Source of the DNA: Bradyrhizobium sp. CCBAU 51627
Lineage (GTDB): Bacteria > Pseudomonadota > Alphaproteobacteria > Rhizobiales > Xanthobacteraceae
Length of the DNA: 64,000 nt
Direction: 5' to 3'
NCBI RefSeq assembly: GCF_028128765.1
Contig: NZ_LBJG01000024.1
Span: 1,302,001 to 1,366,000, forward strand
The notes below the pieces were generated by a model. The model was given only the letters and a program-made list of their open reading frames with translations, was not told the DNA's origin and searched no databases. The translations under genes and the position numbers were made by a program. Below are positions 26,365 through 34,118 of this stretch, piece by piece (position 1 is the stretch's first letter; every line of letters begins with the position of its first letter).

Positions 26365-27327
26365 TCATCGGAGTTTGGGGTTGAGGGCGTCGCGCAGCCA
26401 GTCGCCGAGCAGGTTGATCGACAGGATAAGCGCCGCGAGCGCGATGCCCGGGAACGCGACGATCCACCATTCGCCTGCGAATAGATAGCCGTTGCCGATG
26501 CGGATCAGCGTGCCGAGCGATGGCATGGTGTCGGGCATGCCCGAGCCGAGGAACGACAATGTTGCCTCGGTGATGATGGCGAGCGCGAGGTTGATGGTGG
26601 CGATCACGAGGATCGGCCCCGTGGTGTTCGGCAGCACGTGGCGCAGCATGATCACGGGGGCGGGCAAGCCAATCAATTGGGCGGCGGCGACATAATCCTT
26701 GTTCTTCTCGACCAGGACCGAGCCGCGCACGGTGCGCGCGTACTGAACCCAAAAGCTCAGGCCGATCGCGAAGACCAGGACCGCCAACATGCTCATCTCG
26801 TCGAGCTTGTTGCCAAAGACCGATTTGGCGATACCGTTGATCAAGAGCGCGATCAGGATCGCCGGGAAGGAAAGCTGCACGTCGGCGATGCGCATGATCA
26901 ATCCATCCACGGCGCCGCCGAAATAGCCGGCCGTCAGCCCGAGCAGGATGCCGATCGCGCCGGAAAGCACGACGCCGAGCACGCCGACGAGAAGCGAGAT
27001 GCGCAAGCCGTAAAGGATCGCGGATAGCACGTCACGGCCCTGCTCATCGGTGCCGAGCAGGAATGGGCTCTGGCCGTCGGCGGTCCAGATCGGCGAGATG
27101 CGCGAATTCATCAACTGGAGCTGCGCCGGGTCGAATGGATTTTGCACCGACAGCACCGAGGCGAAGATCGCGAGAAGAAAGAACAGCAGCGTCACGCCCG
27201 CCGCGATCATGGTGATCTTGGAGCGGCGGAACGAATAGAACAGGTCGCTGTCGAGCGCGCGCCTGAACCAGCCGGGCGCGGCCGCAGCGCGCTTCTCAGT
27301 CGTGTGTGGAACGACGGCTTCGCTCAT
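26365..27327 (-). CDS. Peptide/dipeptide ABC transporter permease (DppC/OppC-like), importer 2
   Basis: A 320 aa inner-membrane permease. FRRSKITMIAAGVTLLFFLL is the OppC_N helix, NSRISPIWTADGQSPFLLGT and DEQGRDVLSAILYGLRISLL form the entry loop, and the EAA loop reads DYVAAAQLIGLPAPVIMLRH. The ATG at 27327 follows the DppB stop by one base; an open frame further upstream overlaps that gene and is rejected. Confidence 0.9.
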   Translation of the reverse strand: MSEAVVPHTTEKRAAAAPGWFRRALDSDLFYSFRRSKITMIAAGVTLLFFLLAIFASVLSVQNPFDPAQLQLMNSRISPIWTADGQSPFLLGTDEQGRDVLSAILYGLRISLLVGVLGVVLSGAIGILLGLTAGYFGGAVDGLIMRIADVQLSFPAILIALLINGIAKSVFGNKLDEMSMLAVLVFAIGLSFWVQYARTVRGSVLVEKNKDYVAAAQLIGLPAPVIMLRHVLPNTTGPILVIATINLALAIITEATLSFLGSGMPDTMPSLGTLIRIGNGYLFAGEWWIVAFPGIALAALILSINLLGDWLRDALNPKLR

Positions 27328-27328
27328 G

Positions 27329-28309
27329 TCAGTGTGCCCGGCCGACCGTCGAGCGCAGTCGCGGGTCGACGATGGTGTAGAGGATATCAACCACGAGATT
27401 GATGGTGACGAAGATCAGGGACACCATCATCAGATAGGCCGCCATGATCGGAATATCGACGTTCTGAACGGCCTGCACGAACAGGAGGCCCATGCCCGGC
27501 CACTGAAACACAGTCTCGGTGATGATTGCAAAAGCAATGACCGAGCCAAACTGCAGGCCCGCCACGGTGATTACGGGAACCAGCGTGTTGCGTAGCGCGT
27601 GCCCGAAATGGATCGCCCGTGTGGTGAGCCCTCGGGCGCGGGCGAAGCGGATGTAGTCGGTGCGCAGCACTTCCAGCATCTCGGCGCGAACCAGCCGCAT
27701 GATCAACGTCATCTGAAATAGCCCCAGCGTGATCGAAGGCATGATCAGCGCTTTCAAGCCTGACAATGTCAGGAGGCCCGTCGTCCACCAGCCGATGTGC
27801 ACGACGTCGCCGCGACCGAACGAGGGCAGCCAGCCGAGTGTCACCGAGAACAGGTAGATCATGAGAATGCCGATCAGGAAGGTCGGCAGCGAGATGCCGA
27901 TCAGCGAGACCGCCTGAAATATATGCGCCAGCCAGCTATCCCGGTGCAGCGCCGAATAGACTCCCATCAGGATGCCGCTGATCATTGCAAAGATCGTGGC
28001 GCAGATTGCGAGTTCCAGCGTCGCGGGCATTCGCTCCATCAGCAGGTTGGTGACCGGCAGGCGGAACTGGTAGGACACGCCGAACTTGAACCGTGCGGCG
28101 TCGCCGACATAGCGGCCGAACTGCACGATCACGGGATCGTCGAGGCCGAGCGACTTGCGGATCGCGGCGCGTTCGGCGCCGGACGTGTCCATTCCGACCA
28201 TCTGGTTCACGGGATCGCCGGCAAAGCGGAACATCGAGAACGCGATAATCCCGACGGCGATCATGACGCCGATGGCCTGGATGGCTCGGCGCAGTGTGAA
28301 AGCGAGCAT
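27329..28309 (-). CDS. Peptide/dipeptide ABC transporter permease (DppB/OppB-like), importer 2
   Basis: A 326 aa inner-membrane permease. The N-terminal MLAFTLRRAIQAIGVMIAVG helix, RFAGDPVNQMVGMDTSGAE, the EAA loop YIRFARARGLTTRAIHFGHA and the tail NLVVDILYTIVDPRLRS are typical of OppB. It is separated from the preceding binding-protein gene by about 115 bases that hold a 15-bp perfect inverted repeat, so its expression may be set lower than that of the binding protein. Confidence 0.92.
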   Translation of the reverse strand: MLAFTLRRAIQAIGVMIAVGIIAFSMFRFAGDPVNQMVGMDTSGAERAAIRKSLGLDDPVIVQFGRYVGDAARFKFGVSYQFRLPVTNLLMERMPATLELAICATIFAMISGILMGVYSALHRDSWLAHIFQAVSLIGISLPTFLIGILMIYLFSVTLGWLPSFGRGDVVHIGWWTTGLLTLSGLKALIMPSITLGLFQMTLIMRLVRAEMLEVLRTDYIRFARARGLTTRAIHFGHALRNTLVPVITVAGLQFGSVIAFAIITETVFQWPGMGLLFVQAVQNVDIPIMAAYLMMVSLIFVTINLVVDILYTIVDPRLRSTVGRAH

Positions 28310-28364
28310 CTGTTCCTTTCACATCTCTTCAGTAGCACGCATCATCGCGTTAGCCCGAAACGGC

Positions 28365-28408
28365 AAGTCCCGGAAGCCAGATCTTGAAAGCGATGGCTTC
28401 CGGGACTT
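28365..28408 (-). repeat. Intercistronic stem-loop: 15-bp perfect inverted repeat
   Basis: AAGTCCCGGAAGCCA and its exact complement TGGCTTCCGGGACTT are separated by 14 bases, between the binding-protein stop and the DppB start. There is no T-run, so it is not a standard terminator. In mRNA it would be a very stable hairpin able to protect the upstream binding-protein message from 3' decay or cause partial termination, as REP elements do in malEFG. Confidence 0.85.
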
Positions 28409-28424
28409 CACAAGATGTCGACAC

Positions 28425-30026
28425 CTATTCGTCCTGCTTGGTCGCCCAGTAGAGCATGACCATGTTGTCCGCACGCTGGGTCAGCTTCACCTTCTTCGAC
28501 ACGCCCCAGGCGAGCGCCTGCTGGTGCAGCGGGATATAGGCCCAGTCCTTCATCGAGATCTCGAAGGCCTGCTTGATCAGCTGATCGCGTTTGGCCGTAT
28601 CCGATTCCACCAGAACCTTGTCGGCAATCTCGTCGAACTGCTTGTTGCAATAGCCGGCGAGATTGGCCTCGCCGCGGTTGGGATCCTTGGGATCGTCACG
28701 GCAACCCATGATGTCGTGCAGTACGTTATGGGAGTCGAGCGTATCCGGGGTCCAGCCCAGCATGAACAGCGAAGTCTTGTAGCCGCCGGGCTTCAGCACC
28801 TTGGCGAAATACTGGGCCTTCGGCTGCGCCAGCAGATCCACCTTGATGTTGATGCGGGCGAGCATGCCGACGATGGCCTGGCAGATCGCCGCGTCGTTGA
28901 CGTAGCGATCGTTCGGGCAGTCCATCGTGACCTCGAAGCCGTCGGCATAGCCGGCGTCGGCGAGGAGCTTCTTGGCGGCGTCGGGATCGAATTTCGGCCG
29001 GGTGAAGTCTTTCGAGAGCGCAAAGATCTCCGGTGCGACCATCAATGCGGACGGCGTGGACAGGCCGCGCATCACGCGATTCTTGATCAGGTCGACATCG
29101 ATGGCCCGGTAGACGGCTTCACGGACGCGAACGTCCTTGAACGGGTTCTTGCCTTTGACATTGGAGTACAAAAGCTCGTCGCGCGCCTGATCCATGCCGA
29201 CGAAGATGGTGCGGAGCTCGGGTCCCGTCAGCACGGTGGCATTGGGGCTTGCTTTGACGCGCTCGATGTCCTGGACCGGAACCGGCTCGATCACGTCGAC
29301 CTCGCCCGAGAGCAGGGCCGCGACACGCGTGGCAGGGTTGGCGATCGGCGTAAAGATGATCTCCTTCAGATTGTGTTCTGGCTTGCGCCACCAGTTCGGG
29401 TTGACCTTGAAGACGGTCTTCACGCCCGGCTGATGGCTCTCGATCATGAACGGGCCAGTGCCGTTTTCATGGAGCGAGGCGTAGCTCGGGGTCGTGGCGG
29501 CCGCCGGCGTCGGTGCCACCGCATCGTTCGCCTCTGCCCATTTCTTGTCCATGATGTACCAGGTCGCCCACAACGCCGTCAGGATGGGATTGGGCGAGGT
29601 CAGGATGAAATCGACGGTGTAGTCGTCGACCTTGACGACCTTGGCATCGGCGGGGATGCGGCTCTGGAAATTCGAGCCTTTTGCCCGCACGCGCTCGGCC
29701 GAGAACACCACGTCGTCAGCGGTGAAGGGGTCGCCGTTGTGGAATTTCACGCCTTTGCGCAGGTGAAAGCGCCAGCGCGTCGGCTCCGGGGTCTCCCAGC
29801 TTTCGGCGAGCGCCGGGATGACCTTCAGGTCCTTGCCGCGGGCAACCAGGCCTTCATAGACGTGGCCGAGATGCGCACTGGTGGTCGATTCGTTCAGCGT
29901 GTAGGGGTCGAGCGATTTCAACTCACCCTGGTTGGCATAGCGCAGCGTCTGGCTCGACGCCGGCGAGACCGCCAACGCAAGCACACCGGCGAGCGTCGCC
30001 GCATACAAACTTCGTCCGATTGACAT
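28425..30026 (-). CDS. Peptide/oligopeptide ABC substrate-binding protein (SBP_bac_5), importer 2
   Basis: A 533 aa periplasmic binding protein. The signal peptide MSIGRSLYAATLAGVLALAV ends near PASSQ. Family blocks are ANQGELKSLDPYTLNESTTS, WRFHLRKGVKFHNGDPFTAD, DVVFSAERV and, near the end, AYIPLHQQALAWGVSKKV. AGAGGG precedes the ATG, and the start is fixed by the signal peptide; an open frame upstream has no coding character. First gene of the twelve-gene minus-strand array, with a sigma-54-like promoter about 90 bases upstream. Ligand unknown. Confidence 0.92.
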   Translation of the reverse strand: MSIGRSLYAATLAGVLALAVSPASSQTLRYANQGELKSLDPYTLNESTTSAHLGHVYEGLVARGKDLKVIPALAESWETPEPTRWRFHLRKGVKFHNGDPFTADDVVFSAERVRAKGSNFQSRIPADAKVVKVDDYTVDFILTSPNPILTALWATWYIMDKKWAEANDAVAPTPAAATTPSYASLHENGTGPFMIESHQPGVKTVFKVNPNWWRKPEHNLKEIIFTPIANPATRVAALLSGEVDVIEPVPVQDIERVKASPNATVLTGPELRTIFVGMDQARDELLYSNVKGKNPFKDVRVREAVYRAIDVDLIKNRVMRGLSTPSALMVAPEIFALSKDFTRPKFDPDAAKKLLADAGYADGFEVTMDCPNDRYVNDAAICQAIVGMLARINIKVDLLAQPKAQYFAKVLKPGGYKTSLFMLGWTPDTLDSHNVLHDIMGCRDDPKDPNRGEANLAGYCNKQFDEIADKVLVESDTAKRDQLIKQAFEISMKDWAYIPLHQQALAWGVSKKVKLTQRADNMVMLYWATKQDE

Positions 30027-30112
30027 TCTTGACCCTCTTAACTCGCCCGTACCGTGATTTTTGATTGTTTGGCGGGGCTCATCGATCCATGTTGCCCAGA
30101 GTTCTCGACCCG

Positions 30113-30128
30113 TGCAAGCGCCATTCCA
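30113..30128 (-). promoter_or_regulatory. Putative sigma-54 (-24/-12) promoter for the importer-2/ggt operon
   Basis: On the minus strand the site reads TGGAATG-GCGC-TTGCA against the consensus TGGCACG-N4-TTGCA: 10 of 12 defined bases match, and the GG and GC are exactly 10 bases apart. The start of transcription would fall near 30102, about 76 bases before the binding-protein ATG. No good sigma-70 promoter is visible there. The 303-base gap (30027-30329) otherwise holds only this site, the NtrC-like element and the GGAGGGG of the plus-strand gene at 30330. Confidence 0.5.
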
Positions 30129-30146
30129 GCAAGGAACGCGCCAAGT

Positions 30147-30163
30147 TGCACCGCTATGCAGCA
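30147..30163. promoter_or_regulatory. NtrC-like imperfect palindrome upstream of the sigma-54 site
   Basis: TGCACC-GCTAT-GCAGCA resembles the NtrC consensus TGCACC-N5-GGTGCA at 10 of 12 defined bases. Its centre lies about 53 bases upstream of the predicted start, closer than most NtrC enhancers. Weak evidence on its own; it gains value only beside the sigma-54 site. Confidence 0.3.
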
Positions 30164-30329
30164 ATGCTGACTGTGTGCCCTGGCATGGAGGACCGCCATT
30201 TTGGACTTTGGTTGACCATATCGGCCGATTGTCGGGTGGGGATGGCACGCCCGCATCAGGTCGCTTGCGTCGCACCACAACTCGCGGCGATACTGCCGGC
30301 AGGCTGCTCGAATCTCGTCCGGAGGGGAC

Positions 30330-30587
30330 ATGAAAGTTAATATCGAAATCGACTGCACCCCCCTCGAAGCGCGCCAGTTCTTCGGGTTGCCCGATGTGGC
30401 ACCGATGCAGACAGCGGTTATGGACAAGCTCCAGCAGCAGGTCCTCAGCAACATCGAGAAGGTCTCGCCGGAATCGCTGATCCAGAGTTGGTTCACCTTC
30501 GATCCCAAGATCGCCGAGCGGTTTCAGGACATGTTCGTGACCATGGCCGGTCTCGGCAGCCCGCGCGGCGGTGACAAGAAAAAATAA
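30330..30587 (+). CDS. Small conserved protein, DUF6489 family
   Basis: An 85 aa acidic/amphipathic protein, MKVNIEIDCTPLEARQFFGL then VMDKLQQQVLSNIEKVSPES and a lysine tail GGDKKK. I recognise it as DUF6489, common in alphaproteobacteria. No signal peptide and no membrane segment. GGAGGGG lies six bases before the ATG. Its TAA stop shares bases with the ATG of the next gene (TAATG), so it is coupled to the alpha/beta hydrolase; the PLEARQFFGLPD and WF segments might bind a surface or membrane. Function unknown. Confidence 0.85.
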   Translation: MKVNIEIDCTPLEARQFFGLPDVAPMQTAVMDKLQQQVLSNIEKVSPESLIQSWFTFDPKIAERFQDMFVTMAGLGSPRGGDKKK

Positions 30588-31387
30588 TGCCGGAGGGGTG
30601 CGACGGGGTGCCGGGCTCGGGTCGGCTTCGTCCGCCGCCTCTCGGCCTGTTGCTCGCGGAAGCACGCGCTCTGTTCGAATTCAACGCCAGCCTCCTGCTG
30701 ACGCCGCTGCTGATGCGTGCGCCCAGGGGCGACGGGCATCCGGTGCTGGCGCTGCCCGGATTTCTCGCCAGCGATCTCTCGATGGCGCCGATGCGTCGCT
30801 ATCTCGGTGATCTCGGCTATGAGACCCATGCCTGGCGGATGGGTCGCAATCTCGGCGGACTGGCGCGGGTGCGCGAAGGCCTGCGCGCCCGCCTCGCCGA
30901 AATCCACGGCGCAAGCGGACGAAAGGTCAGCCTGATCGGATGGAGTCTCGGCGGGGTCTATGCCCGCGATCTTGCGCTCCAGGCGCCCGACATGGTCCGC
31001 TATGTCATCACGCTTGGCAGTCCTTTTGCCAACGACGTGCGTGCGACCAATGCGACAGCGCTCTACGAGGCGCTCTCCGGCGAACGCGTCGCGGATTTCG
31101 CGGAAGCGCGCGAAGCGATCGCCGGCAATCTTCCGGTGCCTGCGACCTCGATCTATTCGCGCGCCGACGGTGTCGTGAACTGGCGGACCTGCCTGCTGCA
31201 CCCGTCGGACCGGGCCGAGAACATCGAGGTGTATTTGGCTAGCCATGTCGGGCTCGGCGTCAACCCCGCAGCTTTGTGGGCCGTGGCGGATCGCCTCGCG
31301 CAGCCGGAGGCGGAGTTCTGGCCGTTTGACCGGGCAGGGCCGTTTGCCATTGCATATGCCCCGCCAGAGCGGGCAGTATCGGTCTGA
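30587..31387 (+). CDS. Alpha/beta hydrolase (lipase-like), paralogue of the gene at 43592
   Basis: A 266 aa hydrolase with an oxyanion segment VLALPGFLASDLSM, the nucleophile elbow GWSLGG (serine about residue 124) and ITLGSPFANDVRATNA; SRADGVVNW probably holds the acidic residue and a later ASHVGLG the histidine. The same three blocks occur in the hydrolase at 43592 (VLVLPGLVASDAST, GWSLGG, ITLGSPFAGNPRSTNA), so the two are paralogues. It is cytoplasmic and coupled to DUF6489. Start chosen from the TAATG overlap. Substrate probably a lipid or polyester ester bond (inference). Confidence 0.8.
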   Translation: MPEGCDGVPGSGRLRPPPLGLLLAEARALFEFNASLLLTPLLMRAPRGDGHPVLALPGFLASDLSMAPMRRYLGDLGYETHAWRMGRNLGGLARVREGLRARLAEIHGASGRKVSLIGWSLGGVYARDLALQAPDMVRYVITLGSPFANDVRATNATALYEALSGERVADFAEAREAIAGNLPVPATSIYSRADGVVNWRTCLLHPSDRAENIEVYLASHVGLGVNPAALWAVADRLAQPEAEFWPFDRAGPFAIAYAPPERAVSV

Positions 31388-31434
31388 CGAGAAGCGCCGA
31401 CCAAGGCGCCCGTTAAATTCTTCGGGAGGGAACA

Positions 31435-32985
31435 ATGGCTGACGGTAAGAAGCTGTCGTCGCTGGACGCATCGTTTTTGTATCTGGAGACGCCTGAGATG
31501 CCGATGCATGTCGGCAGCATGGCGATCTTTCGCCTGCCCGACGATTACAAGGGCGACTTCTTCGAAGACTTCAAGGCGATGATCGTCTCGCGGCTGCATA
31601 TCGCACCGATCCTCAAGGCCCGCCTCGAGAAGGCGCCGCTCGATATCGATCATCCGACCTGGGTGGAGGACGACCAGTTCGACATCGACCGCCACATCTT
31701 CCGCGCCAGCCTGCCGCAGCCGCGCGACCGCGCCACGCTCGAGCGCATCGTCGGCTGGATGCACGCAAAGCTTCTGAACCGCGCCCGCCCGCTGTGGGAG
31801 TTCTACGTGTTCGAGGGCATGAAGGACAACGAGGTCGGGCTCTATTCCAAGATGCACCACGCCGCCATCGACGGCGGCGCCGGTGCGGCGCTGACCAACA
31901 TGATCTACGACATCTCGCCCATCCCGCGGAGGGTCGAGCCGCCGGTGGCGGGAGCCAAGCCCGGACAGGAGCCGCGCGACATCGCCGCGAACCTGCTCGA
32001 TTCCTATCAGCAGCTTTTCAGCCAGCCGCTCGATGCGTCGGCGGCCGCCAAGAACCTGCAGCTGCCGCGCACCGGCAAGAGCGACATCGGCTCGATCCTG
32101 TTCGACAACGCGATGTACCAGATCGAGAGCGCGGTGCGCTTTGCCGGCAACATCCCGACCGTACTCAAGAGCGTCTCCGATGTGCTCGGCAAGATCGCCG
32201 ATCCGAAGTCGCGCGAGAGCCTCGCCAGCATGGTATCGCCGCCGACCATGCTCAACAAAACGATTTCGTCGGAGCGGAGCTTTGCCGGCGTGTCGATCTC
32301 GCTGTCGCGGGCCAAGGCGCTGGCCAAGCAGGCCGGCGGCAAGCTCAACGACGTGGTGCTGGCGCTCGCCTCTGGCGTGGTCCGCCGATATCTTCAGCAA
32401 TACGGCACGCTGCCGGCCAAATCCCTGACTGCCGCCGTGCCGATCTCGCTGCGCGAGGAGGGCAATACCGAGGCCAACAACCAGGTGTTCGGCATGATCT
32501 GCTCGATCGCGACCAACGTCGACGATCCCGAGGCGCGGCTGGAAGCCATCATCGCGCAGTCGACCAAATCCAAGGAGATGTCGCATCCGCTTCGCGCCCT
32601 GATGCCTCAGGTCTCCAACATCTCCATGCTGGGCGCGCCGATCATGGTGCAGATCCTGGCGCTGCTCTACAGCCGCTCGAACCTGTCCGACGTGCTGCCG
32701 CCGGCGGCCAACATCACGGTATCCAACGTGCCGGGACCGCGGCAGACGCTGTATGCTGCCGGTGCCGAGCTGCTGCACATCTTCCCGGTGTCGATCTCGA
32801 CACATGGGCAGGCGCTCAACATCACGGTGCAGAGCTATCGCGACCAGCTCGATTTCGGCTTCATCGTCGGTGCCAACATCATTCCGCACGTGCAGGTGAT
32901 GTGCGACATGCTGCCGGAGGAGTTTGCTGCGCTCGAAGCAGCCTATGGGTTGCCCGCGGCCGACCTCAAGGGCGCCGCCGAATAG
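31435..32985 (+). CDS. Wax ester synthase / acyl-CoA:diacylglycerol acyltransferase (WS/DGAT)
   Basis: A 516 aa acyltransferase of full family length. The active-site motif HHxxxDG is intact (H141-H142, D146-G147 in KMHHAAIDGGAG). The N-terminal LSSLDASFLYLETPEMPMHV, the C-terminal VSNVPGPRQTLYAAG and the NITVQSYRDQLDFGFI block are also typical. It should esterify acyl-CoA with a fatty alcohol or diacylglycerol at the membrane or lipid-droplet surface. GGGAGG precedes the ATG. Whether Bradyrhizobium accumulates these neutral lipids is not known to me; the neighbours (P450, hydrolases, PHA genes) suggest lipid metabolism. Confidence 0.9.
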   Translation: MADGKKLSSLDASFLYLETPEMPMHVGSMAIFRLPDDYKGDFFEDFKAMIVSRLHIAPILKARLEKAPLDIDHPTWVEDDQFDIDRHIFRASLPQPRDRATLERIVGWMHAKLLNRARPLWEFYVFEGMKDNEVGLYSKMHHAAIDGGAGAALTNMIYDISPIPRRVEPPVAGAKPGQEPRDIAANLLDSYQQLFSQPLDASAAAKNLQLPRTGKSDIGSILFDNAMYQIESAVRFAGNIPTVLKSVSDVLGKIADPKSRESLASMVSPPTMLNKTISSERSFAGVSISLSRAKALAKQAGGKLNDVVLALASGVVRRYLQQYGTLPAKSLTAAVPISLREEGNTEANNQVFGMICSIATNVDDPEARLEAIIAQSTKSKEMSHPLRALMPQVSNISMLGAPIMVQILALLYSRSNLSDVLPPAANITVSNVPGPRQTLYAAGAELLHIFPVSISTHGQALNITVQSYRDQLDFGFIVGANIIPHVQVMCDMLPEEFAALEAAYGLPAADLKGAAE

Positions 32986-32995
32986 GAATTTTGTG

Positions 32996-33991
32996 ATGAT
33001 TGAAATGCCGCCGCTCCAGTTCGCGACGACGAACGGAATCCGCATGGGCTATTACGAGGCTGGTCCGGCCGGTGACAAGCCGCCGGTCGTGCTCTGCCAC
33101 GGCTGGCCCGAACTCGCTTTCTCCTGGCGCCACCAGATCAAGGCGTTGAGCGAAGCCGGTATCAGGGTGATCGCGCCGGACCAGCGCGGCTATGGCGCGA
33201 CCGACCGGCCCGAGCCGGTCGAGGCCTATGACATGGAGCATTTGACCGGAGATCTGGTCGGGCTGCTCGACCATCTCAACATCGAGAAGGCAATCTTCGT
33301 CGGCCACGATTGGGGCGGCTTCGTCGTCTGGCAGATGCCGCCGCGACATCCCTCGCGCGTCGCTGGTGTCGTGGGCGTCAACACCCCGCATTGGGACCGT
33401 GCGCCGCTGGATCCGATCGCGCTGTTTCGGCAGCGCTTCGGCGACCAGATGTACATCGTCCAGTTTCAGGATCCCGCGCGCGAGCCGGACAGGATTTTTG
33501 GCGGCCGCGTCGAGCAGACCTTTGATGCCTTCATGCGCAAGCCGCTGCCGCGGCCGACGGAGAAATCAGGGGAGCCGCCAATCGTGGGTGTCGGCGCCTC
33601 GTCCAAGACAAATCTGGCATTCCCGCAGATGATCGCGGCCTATGATGCCAAGGTCGATCCGCGCACGCCGATCCTGTCGGCAGACGAGAAGAAGGTGTTC
33701 GTCGATACCTTCACGAAGACCGGCTTCACAGGCGGCATCAACTGGTATCGCAATTTCACCCGCAACTGGGAGCGCTCGAAGGGGCTCGACCACCACATCT
33801 ACGTGCCGTCGCTGATGATCATGGCCGAGAACGATGCCGTGCTGCCGCCATCGGCGGCCGACGGCATGGAGAGACTGGTGGCCGACCTCGAGAAGTACCT
33901 GGTGAAAGACAGCGGCCATTGGACGCAGCAGGAGAAGCCGGAAGAGGTCAGCGCCATCTTGATCGAATGGCGTAGAAGGCGGTTTGGGTAA
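32996..33991 (+). CDS. Alpha/beta-fold epoxide hydrolase
   Basis: A 331 aa hydrolase that opens epoxides to diols. Oxyanion motif HGWPELAFSWR, nucleophile aspartate in GHDWGGFVVW, catalytic lid tyrosine in GGINWYRNF, the acidic residue in MAENDAVLP and the histidine in KDSGHWTQQEKP are all there. It follows the acyltransferase by 10 bases. A frame-open stretch upstream lies inside that gene; the ATG at 32996 is the natural start. It directly precedes the CYP102-type P450, an enzyme class that can make epoxides, so the two may act in sequence (inference). Confidence 0.88.
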   Translation: MIEMPPLQFATTNGIRMGYYEAGPAGDKPPVVLCHGWPELAFSWRHQIKALSEAGIRVIAPDQRGYGATDRPEPVEAYDMEHLTGDLVGLLDHLNIEKAIFVGHDWGGFVVWQMPPRHPSRVAGVVGVNTPHWDRAPLDPIALFRQRFGDQMYIVQFQDPAREPDRIFGGRVEQTFDAFMRKPLPRPTEKSGEPPIVGVGASSKTNLAFPQMIAAYDAKVDPRTPILSADEKKVFVDTFTKTGFTGGINWYRNFTRNWERSKGLDHHIYVPSLMIMAENDAVLPPSAADGMERLVADLEKYLVKDSGHWTQQEKPEEVSAILIEWRRRRFG

Positions 33992-33993
33992 TC

Positions 33994-34083
33994 CGTCATT
34001 GCGAGCGAAGCGACGAAGCAATCCAGAAATGTATCCGCGGAGACGGTCTGGATTGCTTCGTCGCTTCGCTTCTCGCAATGACG
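33994..34083. repeat. Bradyrhizobial palindromic intergenic element, copy 1 (90 bp)
   Basis: Begins CGTCATTGCGAG and ends CTCGCAATGACG; the interior also pairs (GCGACGAAGCAATCCAGA against TCTGGATTGCTTCG). It begins two bases after the epoxide hydrolase stop and ends 35 bases before the P450 start. Two more copies are at 42000 and 48134. Confidence 0.9.
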
Positions 34084-34118
34084 ACGTTGAAGACCGAGGC
34101 AGGGGGGAAGCGCTTCAA

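Noticed and set aside
28155..30023. Open frame of 622 codons on the plus strand
   Set aside because: Antisense to the importer-2 binding protein; no recognisable domain and arginine-rich.
30038..30508. 156-codon frame on the minus strand in the 30027-30329 gap
   Set aside because: It overlaps DUF6489 antisense, has odd Cys/Trp/Arg composition and no domain.
30027..30665. 213-codon N-terminal extension of the importer-2 binding protein
   Set aside because: The extension crosses the divergent DUF6489 and hydrolase starts, lacks coding character, and would bury the clear signal peptide.
31153..33045. Open frame of 630 codons on the minus strand
   Set aside because: Antisense to the WS/DGAT gene, whose HHxxxDG site and full length are convincing.
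33984..34118. Extension of the CYP102 gene through the palindromic repeat
   Set aside because: The extra residues are translated repeat DNA; the ATG at 34119 has a strong ribosome-binding site and matches the family N-terminus.
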